A DNA stretch of 14,061 nt from DYCT01 sp051875715. Its GTDB lineage: Bacteria; Bacteroidota; Bacteroidia; Bacteroidales; Bacteroidaceae. The stretch's first letter is position 1, and each line of letters starts with the position of its first letter. The stretch lies in NCBI GenBank assembly GCA_051875715.1, contig JBJEHD010000045.1, positions 1-14,061 of the forward strand, given 5' to 3'. The position numbers were made by a program, and so were the translations under genes. The notes under the pieces were generated by a model. That model ran no database searches, was not told the DNA's origin, and saw nothing but the letters and a program-made list of their open reading frames with translations. Of this stretch, positions 1 to 6,637 are shown piece after piece.

Positions 1-47
1 TTTGCAATGTGTTTTTCATAGTATTAGATTTAAGGTTAACAAAGGTT

Positions 48-73
48 GGAGTACAGCGGTACTCCTTTTTTTT
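48..73 (+). terminator. Intrinsic terminator of an upstream plus-strand transcript
   Basis: A perfect 7-bp stem (GGAGTAC at 48-54, GTACTCC at 59-65) with the 4-nt loop AGCG is followed at once by eight T residues (66-73). The T-tract lies only on the plus-strand side, so it ends a plus-strand transcript that starts before the window or at its very edge. It insulates the rpe promoter from readthrough. Confidence 0.85.
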
Positions 74-114
74 GCTCATATCCCGGCACCTCCTCCTTGA
101 AAAAGAATCGTAAG

Positions 115-146
115 TTTGCACGTCTTGCCGGAATGGCTTAATTTTG
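115..146 (+). promoter_or_regulatory. Bacteroidetes-type promoter of rpe-comEC
   Basis: TTTG at 115-118, a 20-bp spacer and TAATTTTG at 139-146 match the Bacteroidetes sigma-ABfr pattern (-33 TTTG, about 20 bp, -7 TAnnTTTG) exactly. Transcription would start near 151-153, giving a leader of about 20 nt before the ATG at 172. TAAGTTTG at 111-118 also fits the -7 pattern but has no -33 partner at the right distance. Confidence 0.75.
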
Positions 147-171
147 CCACATCCAAACTGACACATACGAT

Positions 172-825
172 ATGGAACTGAAAATATCCCCCTCTTTGCT
201 TTCGGCCGATTTTTCCAATCTGGCGGCTGACATCGACATGCTCAACCGCAGCGAGTCCGACTGGTTGCACATCGACATCATGGACGGCGTGTTCGTGCCC
301 AACATCTCCTTTGGCTTCCCGGTGCTGAAATACGTGGCGAAACTGACCCGCAAACCGCTGGATGTGCACCTGATGATTGTACAGCCGGAGAAGTTTATCC
401 CCGAGGTCAAGGCGCTGGGCACCATGATGATGAACGTTCACTACGAAGCCTGCGTGCACCTGCACCGGGTGGTTCAGCAAATCAAGGAGGCCGGCATGCA
501 GGCCGGTGTGACGCTGAATCCGTCGACACCCGTCTCGCTGCTGAAGGACATCGTGCGCGATGTAGACATGGTGTTGCTCATGAGCGTCAATCCGGGCTTT
601 GGCGGACAAAAATTCATCGCCCACAGTGTGGAGAAGGTGCGCGAGGCCCGCGAACTGATTGACCGCACCGGATCGAAGGCCCTGCTCGAAGTGGACGGCG
701 GGGTGAACCTGGCCACCGGGGCCGAACTGGTCCGGGCGGGCGCAGACGTGTTGGTGTCCGGCAACACCATCTTTGCCGCCCCCGATCCGATGGACATGAT
801 TCACCAGTTGAAGGCATTGCGGTAG
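172..825 (+). CDS. rpe: Ribulose-phosphate 3-epimerase
   Basis: Interconverts D-ribulose 5-phosphate and D-xylulose 5-phosphate in the cytoplasmic non-oxidative pentose phosphate pathway. The 217-residue length is usual for the family and the whole protein is one TIM barrel. Visible signatures are PSLLSADF near residues 7-14, LHIDIMDGVFVPN at 32-44 (metal-ligand His33 and Asp35), DVHLMI at 64-69 (His66), VNPGFGGQKFI at 139-149 (the phosphate loop region) and EVDGGV at 173-178 (catalytic Asp175). The ATG at 172 lies about 20 nt below the predicted transcription start and no Shine-Dalgarno sequence is visible, which is normal for Bacteroidetes. comEC starts 4 nt after the stop, so the two are almost certainly co-transcribed. 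Nothing is unusual in the sequence. Confidence 0.97.
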   Translation: MELKISPSLLSADFSNLAADIDMLNRSESDWLHIDIMDGVFVPNISFGFPVLKYVAKLTRKPLDVHLMIVQPEKFIPEVKALGTMMMNVHYEACVHLHRVVQQIKEAGMQAGVTLNPSTPVSLLKDIVRDVDMVLLMSVNPGFGGQKFIAHSVEKVREARELIDRTGSKALLEVDGGVNLATGAELVRAGADVLVSGNTIFAAPDPMDMIHQLKALR

Positions 826-829
826 GGGA

Positions 830-2944
830 GTGTATCCCGTCAAAAATCTGAACCTGTATCCGTTTGTGCGCCTGCTGCTGCCTTTCGCAGGGGGCATCGG
901 TGCACACGGATGGCTCGCCTCTGAGGCGGGACGGGACGTTGTGCCCTTTGTGGGTTCGGTCCTGCTGGTTTGTGTTTGCTGGACGGCCTTGCGGGCAAAG
1001 CCGTTGTCGTTCGGTCGGCGATGGACGGCCGGCGTGATTTTCTTCGTATTTTGGGCAGGGGCCGGATGGTGGGCGGCCGATGAGGCCTGTCGCCGGACGG
1101 AGTGGGCGGATGCACCTGTCCCGTCGGTCTATCGGGGCCGTTTGTTGGCCTCTCCTCAGCAGAAAGAACATCGGGTGCTGCTTCCGTTGCAGTTGGTGGA
1201 GCGGCGCGACAGCCTCGGGCGCAGTTGGCCGATGGACCGATGCGTGTGGTTGTATGTCCCGTCGGACACGGTGGCCCGTTCGGTCGGCTTGTCGGACGAG
1301 GTGTGGTTTCGTGCCATGGTGCGCCGGCCCGTTTCGGACGGGAATCCAAATGCGTTCGACTATGCCGCCTATCTGCAAAGCCGGGGCGTGTCCGGCGTGG
1401 CTTATGCCGACTCCGGGTGCTGGCGTCGCAGCGTGGGACGTGCCCCCTTCAGCGTGCGGCGGTGGGCACTCCGTATGCGCGATGCCGCTTTGCACCGCTA
1501 TCGGACGTGCGGATTCGAGGGCGAGGTGTATGCCGTGCTGGCCGCCTTGACGACGGGACACCGCACGGAGTTGGCCGACGACATCCGCCAGGCCTATGCT
1601 TCTGCCGGCATCAGCCATGTGCTGGCATTGTCCGGCCTGCATCTGGGTGTCGTTTGTGCGTTGTTGGGCTTTCTGCTCCGCCTGTTGCCGAGGCGGTATT
1701 TCCCTGTCTGGCTGCAGCAGTCGGTGCTGCTGGCCGCCACGTGGTTGTTTGCCTTGTTCACGGGGCTGTCGGCTTCGGTGGTGCGTGCGGCTGTGATGCT
1801 GTCGTTCTTCATCGTGGCCCGAATGTGGGGACGCGACTATGTGAGCCTGAACGTGTGGGCGATGGCCGCTTTCTATATGTTGTGTTGCAATCCGCTGTGG
1901 CTTCGCGATGTGGGCTTCCAGTTGTCGTTTGCAGCGGTGGCCGGCATTCTGGTGCTGTATCCGTGGCTGCGCGACCGCTTTCGTGTGCAGAACCGCTGGG
2001 TGTCGTGGGCCTGGCAACTGACGTTGGTGTCGGTGTCGGCGCAGGCCGGCTGCTTCCCCTTGTTGATGCATCATTTCGGCCGGTTCCCGGTCTTCGGCTT
2101 GTTGGTCAATGTGCCGGCGGTGTGGCTGGTGACGGTGCTTCTGTGGGGTGTGGCAGCCTGGTGGGCCTTGTGCTGGCTGCCGCCGGTGCAGGCCTGGCTG
2201 ACTCCTGTGCTGGATGGTGCGGTGAGGCTGCAAAACGGGATGGCGCGTGCGGTGGAGCAGTTCTCACAAGGATTGGAGTCGGTGTATGTGTTCGATTGGA
2301 CGGCCGTAGGGGTGTGTTATGCCGCGGGGTGCTTGTTGCTGCTCCACGTGCTGGGTTGGTGTCGTGTCCGCTGGTGGGGATGGGTGCTTGCGGTCGGTGG
2401 GCTGACGGGCTTTTTCCATGCCTCGTGGCAGGCCATGCGCATCACTGAGCCGACGGTGGTGGTCTACAACAGTTCGCGGTTGCTGGTCCAATATGTGGCA
2501 GAAGACGGACGGGCCTACGTACAGGCCGACAGCCTTTGCGACGAGCGCGAGTATCGTTGGGTGGCGTCCGGTTTCGAACGGGCGCATCGGCTGGAGCGGC
2601 CGTGCCGGCTTCCGGTCGTATATGCCGACGGAGTGTTGCAAAAGCAGGGCGGCATCGTCCGCTTCCGGGGACTGACGCTTTGTGCGGTCGACGATGACCG
2701 GTGGCGAGGTTTGCAGGCCGGCAGTCCGCTACGGGTGGACTGGCTGGTGCTGGCCGGCGGCTTCCGGGGCAGGGTGGCGGACCTGCGCTCGGTGTTTGCG
2801 GTAGGCCGGGTGGTGCTGCACCGTTCGCTCGGGACGCGGCGCCAACAGCGTCTGATGGAGGAATGTCGGACGTTGGGGCTGGAGTGCACGCCCCTGTCCG
2901 AGCACGGCGCCTTGCTGATTCGTCCGGGCGAAACGCCGCCATGA
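830..2944 (+). CDS. comEC: ComEC/Rec2-family DNA-uptake channel protein, lacking nuclease motif
   Basis: Inner-membrane protein of the family that passes single-stranded DNA into the cytoplasm during transformation. It has 704 residues. An N-terminal membrane segment (about 8-30) leads into a DUF4131-like soluble region containing the family motif NPNAFDYAAYLQSRGV (172-187). The Competence domain begins near 230 with the hallmark AYASAGISHVLALSGLHLGVV stretch (about 255-275), followed by many hydrophobic helices to about 540. The last 160 residues lie where the metallo-beta-lactamase-like domain sits in Bacillus ComEC, but no HxHxDH metal motif is present, and the usual GHHGS region reads WLVLAGGFRG. 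Start: GTG at 830, 4 nt after rpe. No ATG lies near it, and starting here keeps the conserved YPFVRLLLPF N-terminus. The gene is noticeably GC-rich, which creates long spurious open frames on both strands. Natural competence is not demonstrated in most Bacteroides, so the in vivo role is uncertain. Confidence 0.92.
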   Translation: MYPVKNLNLYPFVRLLLPFAGGIGAHGWLASEAGRDVVPFVGSVLLVCVCWTALRAKPLSFGRRWTAGVIFFVFWAGAGWWAADEACRRTEWADAPVPSVYRGRLLASPQQKEHRVLLPLQLVERRDSLGRSWPMDRCVWLYVPSDTVARSVGLSDEVWFRAMVRRPVSDGNPNAFDYAAYLQSRGVSGVAYADSGCWRRSVGRAPFSVRRWALRMRDAALHRYRTCGFEGEVYAVLAALTTGHRTELADDIRQAYASAGISHVLALSGLHLGVVCALLGFLLRLLPRRYFPVWLQQSVLLAATWLFALFTGLSASVVRAAVMLSFFIVARMWGRDYVSLNVWAMAAFYMLCCNPLWLRDVGFQLSFAAVAGILVLYPWLRDRFRVQNRWVSWAWQLTLVSVSAQAGCFPLLMHHFGRFPVFGLLVNVPAVWLVTVLLWGVAAWWALCWLPPVQAWLTPVLDGAVRLQNGMARAVEQFSQGLESVYVFDWTAVGVCYAAGCLLLLHVLGWCRVRWWGWVLAVGGLTGFFHASWQAMRITEPTVVVYNSSRLLVQYVAEDGRAYVQADSLCDEREYRWVASGFERAHRLERPCRLPVVYADGVLQKQGGIVRFRGLTLCAVDDDRWRGLQAGSPLRVDWLVLAGGFRGRVADLRSVFAVGRVVLHRSLGTRRQQRLMEECRTLGLECTPLSEHGALLIRPGETPP

Positions 2945-3048
2945 GTTTGTCTGCACGGCAGGACTGAATCGGAATCGTACGGCGTGACGAAAAAGCGAAG
3001 ATTGGAAGTGGAGGTAGAAACGGTTTTTCGGGAATAGGCGGCCGAAAC

Positions 3049-3081
3049 ATTGGGAGGCTATCGGATTATTTCTTATTTTTG
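3049..3081 (+). promoter_or_regulatory. Promoter of the nanoRNase gene
   Basis: ATTG at 3049-3052 (3 of 4 matches to TTTG), a 21-bp spacer and TATTTTTG at 3074-3081 (full match to TAnnTTTG). The predicted transcription start near 3087 lies downstream of a possible earlier start at 3050, which argues that translation begins at the ATG at 3107. Confidence 0.65.
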
Positions 3082-3106
3082 CCCTTTCAAAAACAGAATA
3101 CGCGTT

Positions 3107-4153
3107 ATGTTGACGAAAATAATAGAACAAAGCTGCATCGACCATTTTTCCAAATGGTTCGACCGGGCGGACCGGATAGTCATTGTGTCGCATGTGTCGC
3201 CGGATGGCGATGCCATCGGTTCGTCGCTGGGTTTGTGGCATTTCTTCGAGTCGCAGGGGAAGACGGCCCACGTAGTCGTGCCGAACCAGTTCCCCGACTT
3301 CCTGAAATGGATGCCGGGTGCCAAGGAGATCGTGCTGTACGACCGATATAAGGATTTTGCCGACCGGCTGATAGCCCGGGCCGACGTAATTTGCTGCCTC
3401 GACTTCAATCAGTTGAACCGCATCGACCGCATGGCGGATGCGGTGGCGGCAGCCAAAGGACGAAAAATCCTGATTGACCACCATCTGCATCCTGACGATT
3501 TCTGCCGGATTGTCATCTCGCATCCGGAGATTTCGTCCACCTCCGAACTGGTGTTCCGCCTCATTTGCCGCATGGGTTATTTCGAGGACATTACGAAGGA
3601 AGGAGCCGAATGCATCTATACCGGCATGATGACGGACACGGGCGGCTTCACCTACAACTCCAACCAGCGCGAAATCTATTTCATCATCAGCGAACTGCTG
3701 TCGAAGGGCATTGATAAGGATGAAATCTACCGCCGGGTGTTCAACACCTATTCGGAAGATCGTCTGCGCTTGATGGGTTTCGTGTTGTACGAGAAGATGA
3801 AGGTCTACAAGGACCACCATGCAGCCATGATTTCGCTGAGCAAGGCCGAACAGTCGCGCTTTACCTATCTGAAGGGCGATACGGAAGGCTTCGTCAACAT
3901 CCCCCTGAGCGTCAAGGACGTGTGCTTCTCCTGCTTCCTGCGCGAGGATACCGAACGGAAGATGATCAAGGTGTCGCTCCGTTCGGTAGGCGATTTCCCG
4001 TGCAACAAGGTGGCGGCCGAGTTCTTCGGCGGAGGCGGACACCTCAATGCATCGGGAGGCGAATTCTACGGCACGATGGACGAAGCCATCGCCCGTTTCG
4101 AAGAGGCGTTGGATGCCTACAAACCCTTGCTGGAAACGGCCAAGAAGATTTGA
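3107..4153 (+). CDS. nrnA: DHH/DHHA1-family nanoRNase / pAp phosphatase (NrnA-like)
   Basis: Cytoplasmic manganese-dependent phosphoesterase. Relatives degrade 2-5 nt RNA fragments left by RNA decay and often dephosphorylate 3'-phosphoadenosine 5'-phosphate. The product is 348 residues from the ATG at 3107. DHH domain: SPDGDAIGSS (31-40, Asp33 and Asp35), CCLDFNQ (Asp99), IDHHLHPD (Asp124, His125, His126) and MTDTGGF (Asp177). The C-terminal DHHA1 domain carries the RNA-binding glycine motif GGGGHLNASGG at 308-318. All catalytic positions are intact. The frame can be extended upstream to 3050, but that start would overlap the predicted promoter and adds residues that do not look family-like. 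The gene has its own promoter and a 105-nt gap before the next gene. The symbol rests on family resemblance; substrate preference cannot be read from sequence. Confidence 0.93.
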   Translation: MLTKIIEQSCIDHFSKWFDRADRIVIVSHVSPDGDAIGSSLGLWHFFESQGKTAHVVVPNQFPDFLKWMPGAKEIVLYDRYKDFADRLIARADVICCLDFNQLNRIDRMADAVAAAKGRKILIDHHLHPDDFCRIVISHPEISSTSELVFRLICRMGYFEDITKEGAECIYTGMMTDTGGFTYNSNQREIYFIISELLSKGIDKDEIYRRVFNTYSEDRLRLMGFVLYEKMKVYKDHHAAMISLSKAEQSRFTYLKGDTEGFVNIPLSVKDVCFSCFLREDTERKMIKVSLRSVGDFPCNKVAAEFFGGGGHLNASGGEFYGTMDEAIARFEEALDAYKPLLETAKKI

Positions 4154-4231
4154 ACCGGACAATCCCGGCCTCGCATTCCTAAAAATCGTTATTAAAAGAA
4201 AGCCGTAGGCCGGTCGTTTGTGTCAATTGAG

Positions 4232-4239
4232 TATATTTG
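4232..4239 (+). promoter_or_regulatory. Probable -7 element for the lipoprotein gene
   Basis: TATATTTG matches the Bacteroidetes -7 pattern in full and lies 19 nt before the ATG at 4259. A TTTG at 4217-4220 is only 11 bp upstream, too close, and no good -33 box occurs at about 20 bp, so the promoter may be weak or need an activator. Confidence 0.5.
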
Positions 4240-4258
4240 TTGAAAAAATAACAGAAAA

Positions 4259-4879
4259 ATGATAAAGAAAATAGGAACAGGACTCCTTGCCCTGCTGTTG
4301 GCGGTAGGGATGCAGAGTTGCAAGGATACGAAAACGTATGCCGAGCAACTGAAGGAGGAACGCGAAATCATCAAGCAGTTCATCCGCGAGCAGAACATCG
4401 AAGTGATTTCGATGGAGCAGTTTCAGGCGCAAGATTCTACCACGACCGAGAACCAGTACGTGGAATTCTCGGGCGAGGGCGTCTACATGAACGTGTTGCA
4501 CCAAGCAGAGGGGGAGGGTGCCCGTCTGGCTAAGTCGAACGACTTGGTGTTGGTGCGCTTCACGGAGGTGAAATTGTCCACTTGTGATACCATCTCCGCC
4601 TTTGGCAGCACGGGCTTTCCGCCCGACGAGTTTCGCTATACCCGCGGCACCTCGACCGTGCTGGGGCAGTTCGTCGGCGACGGAATGATGCAGTATGTCT
4701 ATGGACAGTCGGTCCCGGCGGGATGGCTAATGCCGTTGACCTATCTGAGACTGGCGAACACCAGCGGTACGGACCGGACGCACATCCGCCTCATCGTGTC
4801 GGCCAAGAACGGCCAGTCCGATGCCATTCAGAACGTCTATCCCTGTTTCTACGAGCTGAAGATGCAATTCCCCCAGTAA
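4259..4879 (+). CDS. Lipoprotein with FKBP-like fold, DUF4827 type
   Basis: A 206-residue predicted envelope lipoprotein. The N-terminus has two lysines, a hydrophobic run (about 6-18) and a lipobox-like VGMQSC with the acylated Cys at residue 21. Charged residues (KD) follow, compatible with outer-membrane export in Bacteroidetes. Residues about 26-50 are highly charged and likely helical. The C-terminal half resembles the FKBP prolyl isomerase core: LVLVRFTEVKL, then a GQSVPAGWLMPLTYLR segment like the family's PGW helix, then a closing strand ending FYELKMQF. The usual FKBP active-site aromatics are not clearly preserved, so catalysis is doubtful. I recall DUF4827 proteins at this place in Bacteroides genomes, which fits, but a profile search is needed to confirm. 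The mutase gene follows 49 nt later with no terminator, so co-transcription is likely. Confidence 0.8.
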   Translation: MIKKIGTGLLALLLAVGMQSCKDTKTYAEQLKEEREIIKQFIREQNIEVISMEQFQAQDSTTTENQYVEFSGEGVYMNVLHQAEGEGARLAKSNDLVLVRFTEVKLSTCDTISAFGSTGFPPDEFRYTRGTSTVLGQFVGDGMMQYVYGQSVPAGWLMPLTYLRLANTSGTDRTHIRLIVSAKNGQSDAIQNVYPCFYELKMQFPQ

Positions 4880-4928
4880 GGGAAACATGCAACAGAAATC
4901 TGTCTAACAATATAAATACTTAAGAAAA

Positions 4929-6317
4929 ATGACACTGATTAAATCTATTTCCGGTATTCGCGGAACGATTGGAGGACACGCCGGCGAGGGATTGAACCCG
5001 CTGGACATTGTGAAATTTACGTCGGCGTATGCAACGCTGATTCGGAAGACAACTACAGTGAAGAGCAACAAAATTGTGGTGGGACGCGACGCACGCATCT
5101 CCGGCGAGATGGTGAAAAACGTGGTATGCGGAACCCTGATGGGCATGGGCTTCGACGTGGTAAACATCGGTCTGGCCTCGACACCGACAACGGAACTGGC
5201 CGTGACAATGGAGGGCGCTTGCGGCGGTATCATCCTGACGGCAAGCCATAATCCCCGCCAGTGGAACGCCTTGAAACTGCTGAACGAGCATGGCGAGTTC
5301 TTGAACGCCGCTGAAGGCAACGAGGTATTGCGCATCGCGGCCGCCGAGGAATTTGAGTTCGCCGATGTGGATCATCTGGGGCACTACCGTGAAGACAATT
5401 CATACAACCAACGCCACATCGACAGCGTGCTGGCACTCGACCTGGTCGACGTGGAAGCCATCCGCAAGGCTGATTTCCGCGTAGCTATCGACTGCGTCAA
5501 TTCGGTAGGCGGCATCGTACTGCCTGCGTTGCTCGAGCAACTTGGCGTGAAGCACGTGGAAAAACTCTATTGCGACCCGACGGGCGATTTCCAGCACAAT
5601 CCCGAACCGCTGGAGAAGAACTTGGGCGACATCATGGAACTGATGAAGGGTGGCAAGGCTGACGTGGCTTTCGTGGTTGACCCGGACGTAGACCGTCTGG
5701 CCATGATTTGCGAAGACGGCAAGATGTACGGCGAGGAATATACGCTGGTTACGGTGGCCGACTACGTGCTGAAGCATACGCCGGGCAACACGGTGAGCAA
5801 CCTCAGTTCCACTCGCGCTCTGCGCGACGTGACGCGTAAATACGGACAGGAATACAACGCCTCGGCTGTGGGCGAGGTGAACGTGGTGGCCAAGATGAAG
5901 GCTACGAACGCAGTCATCGGCGGCGAAGGCAACGGTGGCGTCATCTATCCGGCCAGCCATTATGGTCGCGATGCTTTGGTGGGTATTGCTTTGTTCCTGA
6001 GCCATCTGGCCCACGAAGGCAAGAAGGTGAGCGAACTGCGTGCCACCTATCCGAACTACTGCATCGCGAAGAACCGCATCGACCTCACCCCGGAGACCGA
6101 CGTGGATGCCATCCTGGCCAAGGTGAAGGAAATCTACAAGGAAGAAGAAATCAACGACATTGACGGTGTGAAAATCGATTTCCCCGACAAGTGGGTGCAT
6201 CTGCGCAAGAGCAACACCGAACCTATCATCCGTGTTTATTCCGAGGCTGCCACGATGGAGGCTGCCGACGAAATAGGCAAGCAGGTGATGGATATCGTCT
6301 ATAGTCTGGCCAAGTAA
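4929..6317 (+). CDS. glmM: Phosphohexomutase, probable phosphoglucosamine mutase
   Basis: Alpha-D-phosphohexomutase superfamily, 462 residues, four domains. In the GlmM role it converts glucosamine 6-phosphate to glucosamine 1-phosphate for UDP-GlcNAc, peptidoglycan and LPS synthesis in the cytoplasm. Catalytic phosphoserine loop: TASHNP (104-109), Ser106, followed by NALK where most relatives have NGxK. Metal loop: DPDVDR (251-256; Asp251, 253, 255). Sugar-specificity loop: GEGNGG (332-337), unlike the E. coli GlmM type. Phosphate-binding loop: RKSNTEP (426-432). All catalytic residues are present. The specificity loop does not decide between phosphoglucosamine, phosphomannose and phosphoglucose activity; GlmM is the usual assignment for this Bacteroidales gene, and would be essential if it is the only copy. 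No TAnnTTTG promoter was found directly upstream, so it probably shares the transcript of the lipoprotein gene. No Shine-Dalgarno sequence. Confidence 0.88.
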   Translation: MTLIKSISGIRGTIGGHAGEGLNPLDIVKFTSAYATLIRKTTTVKSNKIVVGRDARISGEMVKNVVCGTLMGMGFDVVNIGLASTPTTELAVTMEGACGGIILTASHNPRQWNALKLLNEHGEFLNAAEGNEVLRIAAAEEFEFADVDHLGHYREDNSYNQRHIDSVLALDLVDVEAIRKADFRVAIDCVNSVGGIVLPALLEQLGVKHVEKLYCDPTGDFQHNPEPLEKNLGDIMELMKGGKADVAFVVDPDVDRLAMICEDGKMYGEEYTLVTVADYVLKHTPGNTVSNLSSTRALRDVTRKYGQEYNASAVGEVNVVAKMKATNAVIGGEGNGGVIYPASHYGRDALVGIALFLSHLAHEGKKVSELRATYPNYCIAKNRIDLTPETDVDAILAKVKEIYKEEEINDIDGVKIDFPDKWVHLRKSNTEPIIRVYSEAATMEAADEIGKQVMDIVYSLAK

Positions 6318-6431
6318 GTCGGACGCGTCGTTTTTCCGCCTCTCCTTATTATATAGTGGCAAGTCTGGTAGTGTGCGAACCATGCAGCGTACGGACGATG
6401 TCCCTTTAACCTCGTAAGGAGAAAGCCATCC

Positions 6432-6480
6432 CGATTCCGCAAATGTGTATATGGGTTTTGCCTGCACGTTTGCGGAATCG
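6432..6480 (+). terminator. Long inverted repeat downstream of glmM, possible terminator
   Basis: A 16-bp stem pairs 6432-6447 with 6465-6480, with 12 perfect outer pairs, one U-G wobble and three more pairs, closing a 17-nt loop. The sequence after it (TTGTGTTT) is T-rich but broken, so termination is plausible rather than certain. It is the only strong hairpin between glmM and the fusA2 promoter. It could instead act on DNA as a regulator site. Confidence 0.5.
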
Positions 6481-6511
6481 TTGTGTTTGGAGCAGAATAA
6501 TGCTGCACAAC
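6480..6511. promoter_or_regulatory. Nested inverted repeat upstream of the fusA2 promoter
   Basis: AGCA-N6-TGCT at 6491-6504 is flanked by GTTGTG (6480-6485) and CACAAC (6506-6511). The outer arms are not equidistant from the centre. The inner dyad is centred near 6497, about 74 bp before the predicted transcription start, a position where CRP-like activators often bind. EF-G2 in B. thetaiotaomicron is known to be activated by the CRP-like regulator Cur. Linking this dyad to Cur is inference. Confidence 0.3.
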
Positions 6512-6535
6512 ATTGTTTAGTAACACGGAGCGTAG

Positions 6536-6566
6536 TTTGCCTTTTTCAAAAATAATGTCTACTTTG
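6536..6566 (+). promoter_or_regulatory. Promoter of fusA2
   Basis: TTTG at 6536-6539, a 20-bp spacer and TACTTTG at 6560-6566. The -7 box is one base shorter than the TAnnTTTG consensus. Predicted start near 6571-6574, leaving a leader of roughly 65 nt before the ATG at 6638. Confidence 0.6.
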
Positions 6567-6588
6567 CGCATCGCAAACGTATGAGAAA

Positions 6589-6613
6589 CGGCCCAATGCA
6601 CAGCATGGGGCCG
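6589..6613 (+). promoter_or_regulatory. Hairpin in the fusA2 5' leader
   Basis: CGGCCC (6589-6594) pairs with GGGCCG (6608-6613). After an A-G mismatch, ATGC (6596-6599) pairs with GCAT (6603-6606) around the 3-nt loop ACA. It ends 24 nt before the fusA2 ATG and has no T-tract, so it is more likely a leader or translation element than a terminator. Confidence 0.5.
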
Positions 6614-6637
6614 ATAACCCATTAAATCAGAGATATT

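Noticed and set aside
1..32. TTTG-N20-TAGATTTA as a promoter
   Set aside because: The -7 box lacks the final G, and the product would be little more than the terminator hairpin.
614..2233. 539-codon open frame on the minus strand, and a 448-codon plus-strand frame at 1102-2448
   Set aside because: Both lie inside comEC, whose high GC content removes stop codons from other frames. Their translations are rich in Arg, Pro, His, Gln or Gly and Cys with no family motif, while the comEC frame has clear motifs.
3050..3106. Upstream extension of the nanoRNase to 3050
   Set aside because: It would start within the predicted promoter, before the transcription start, and adds 19 residues not typical of the family.
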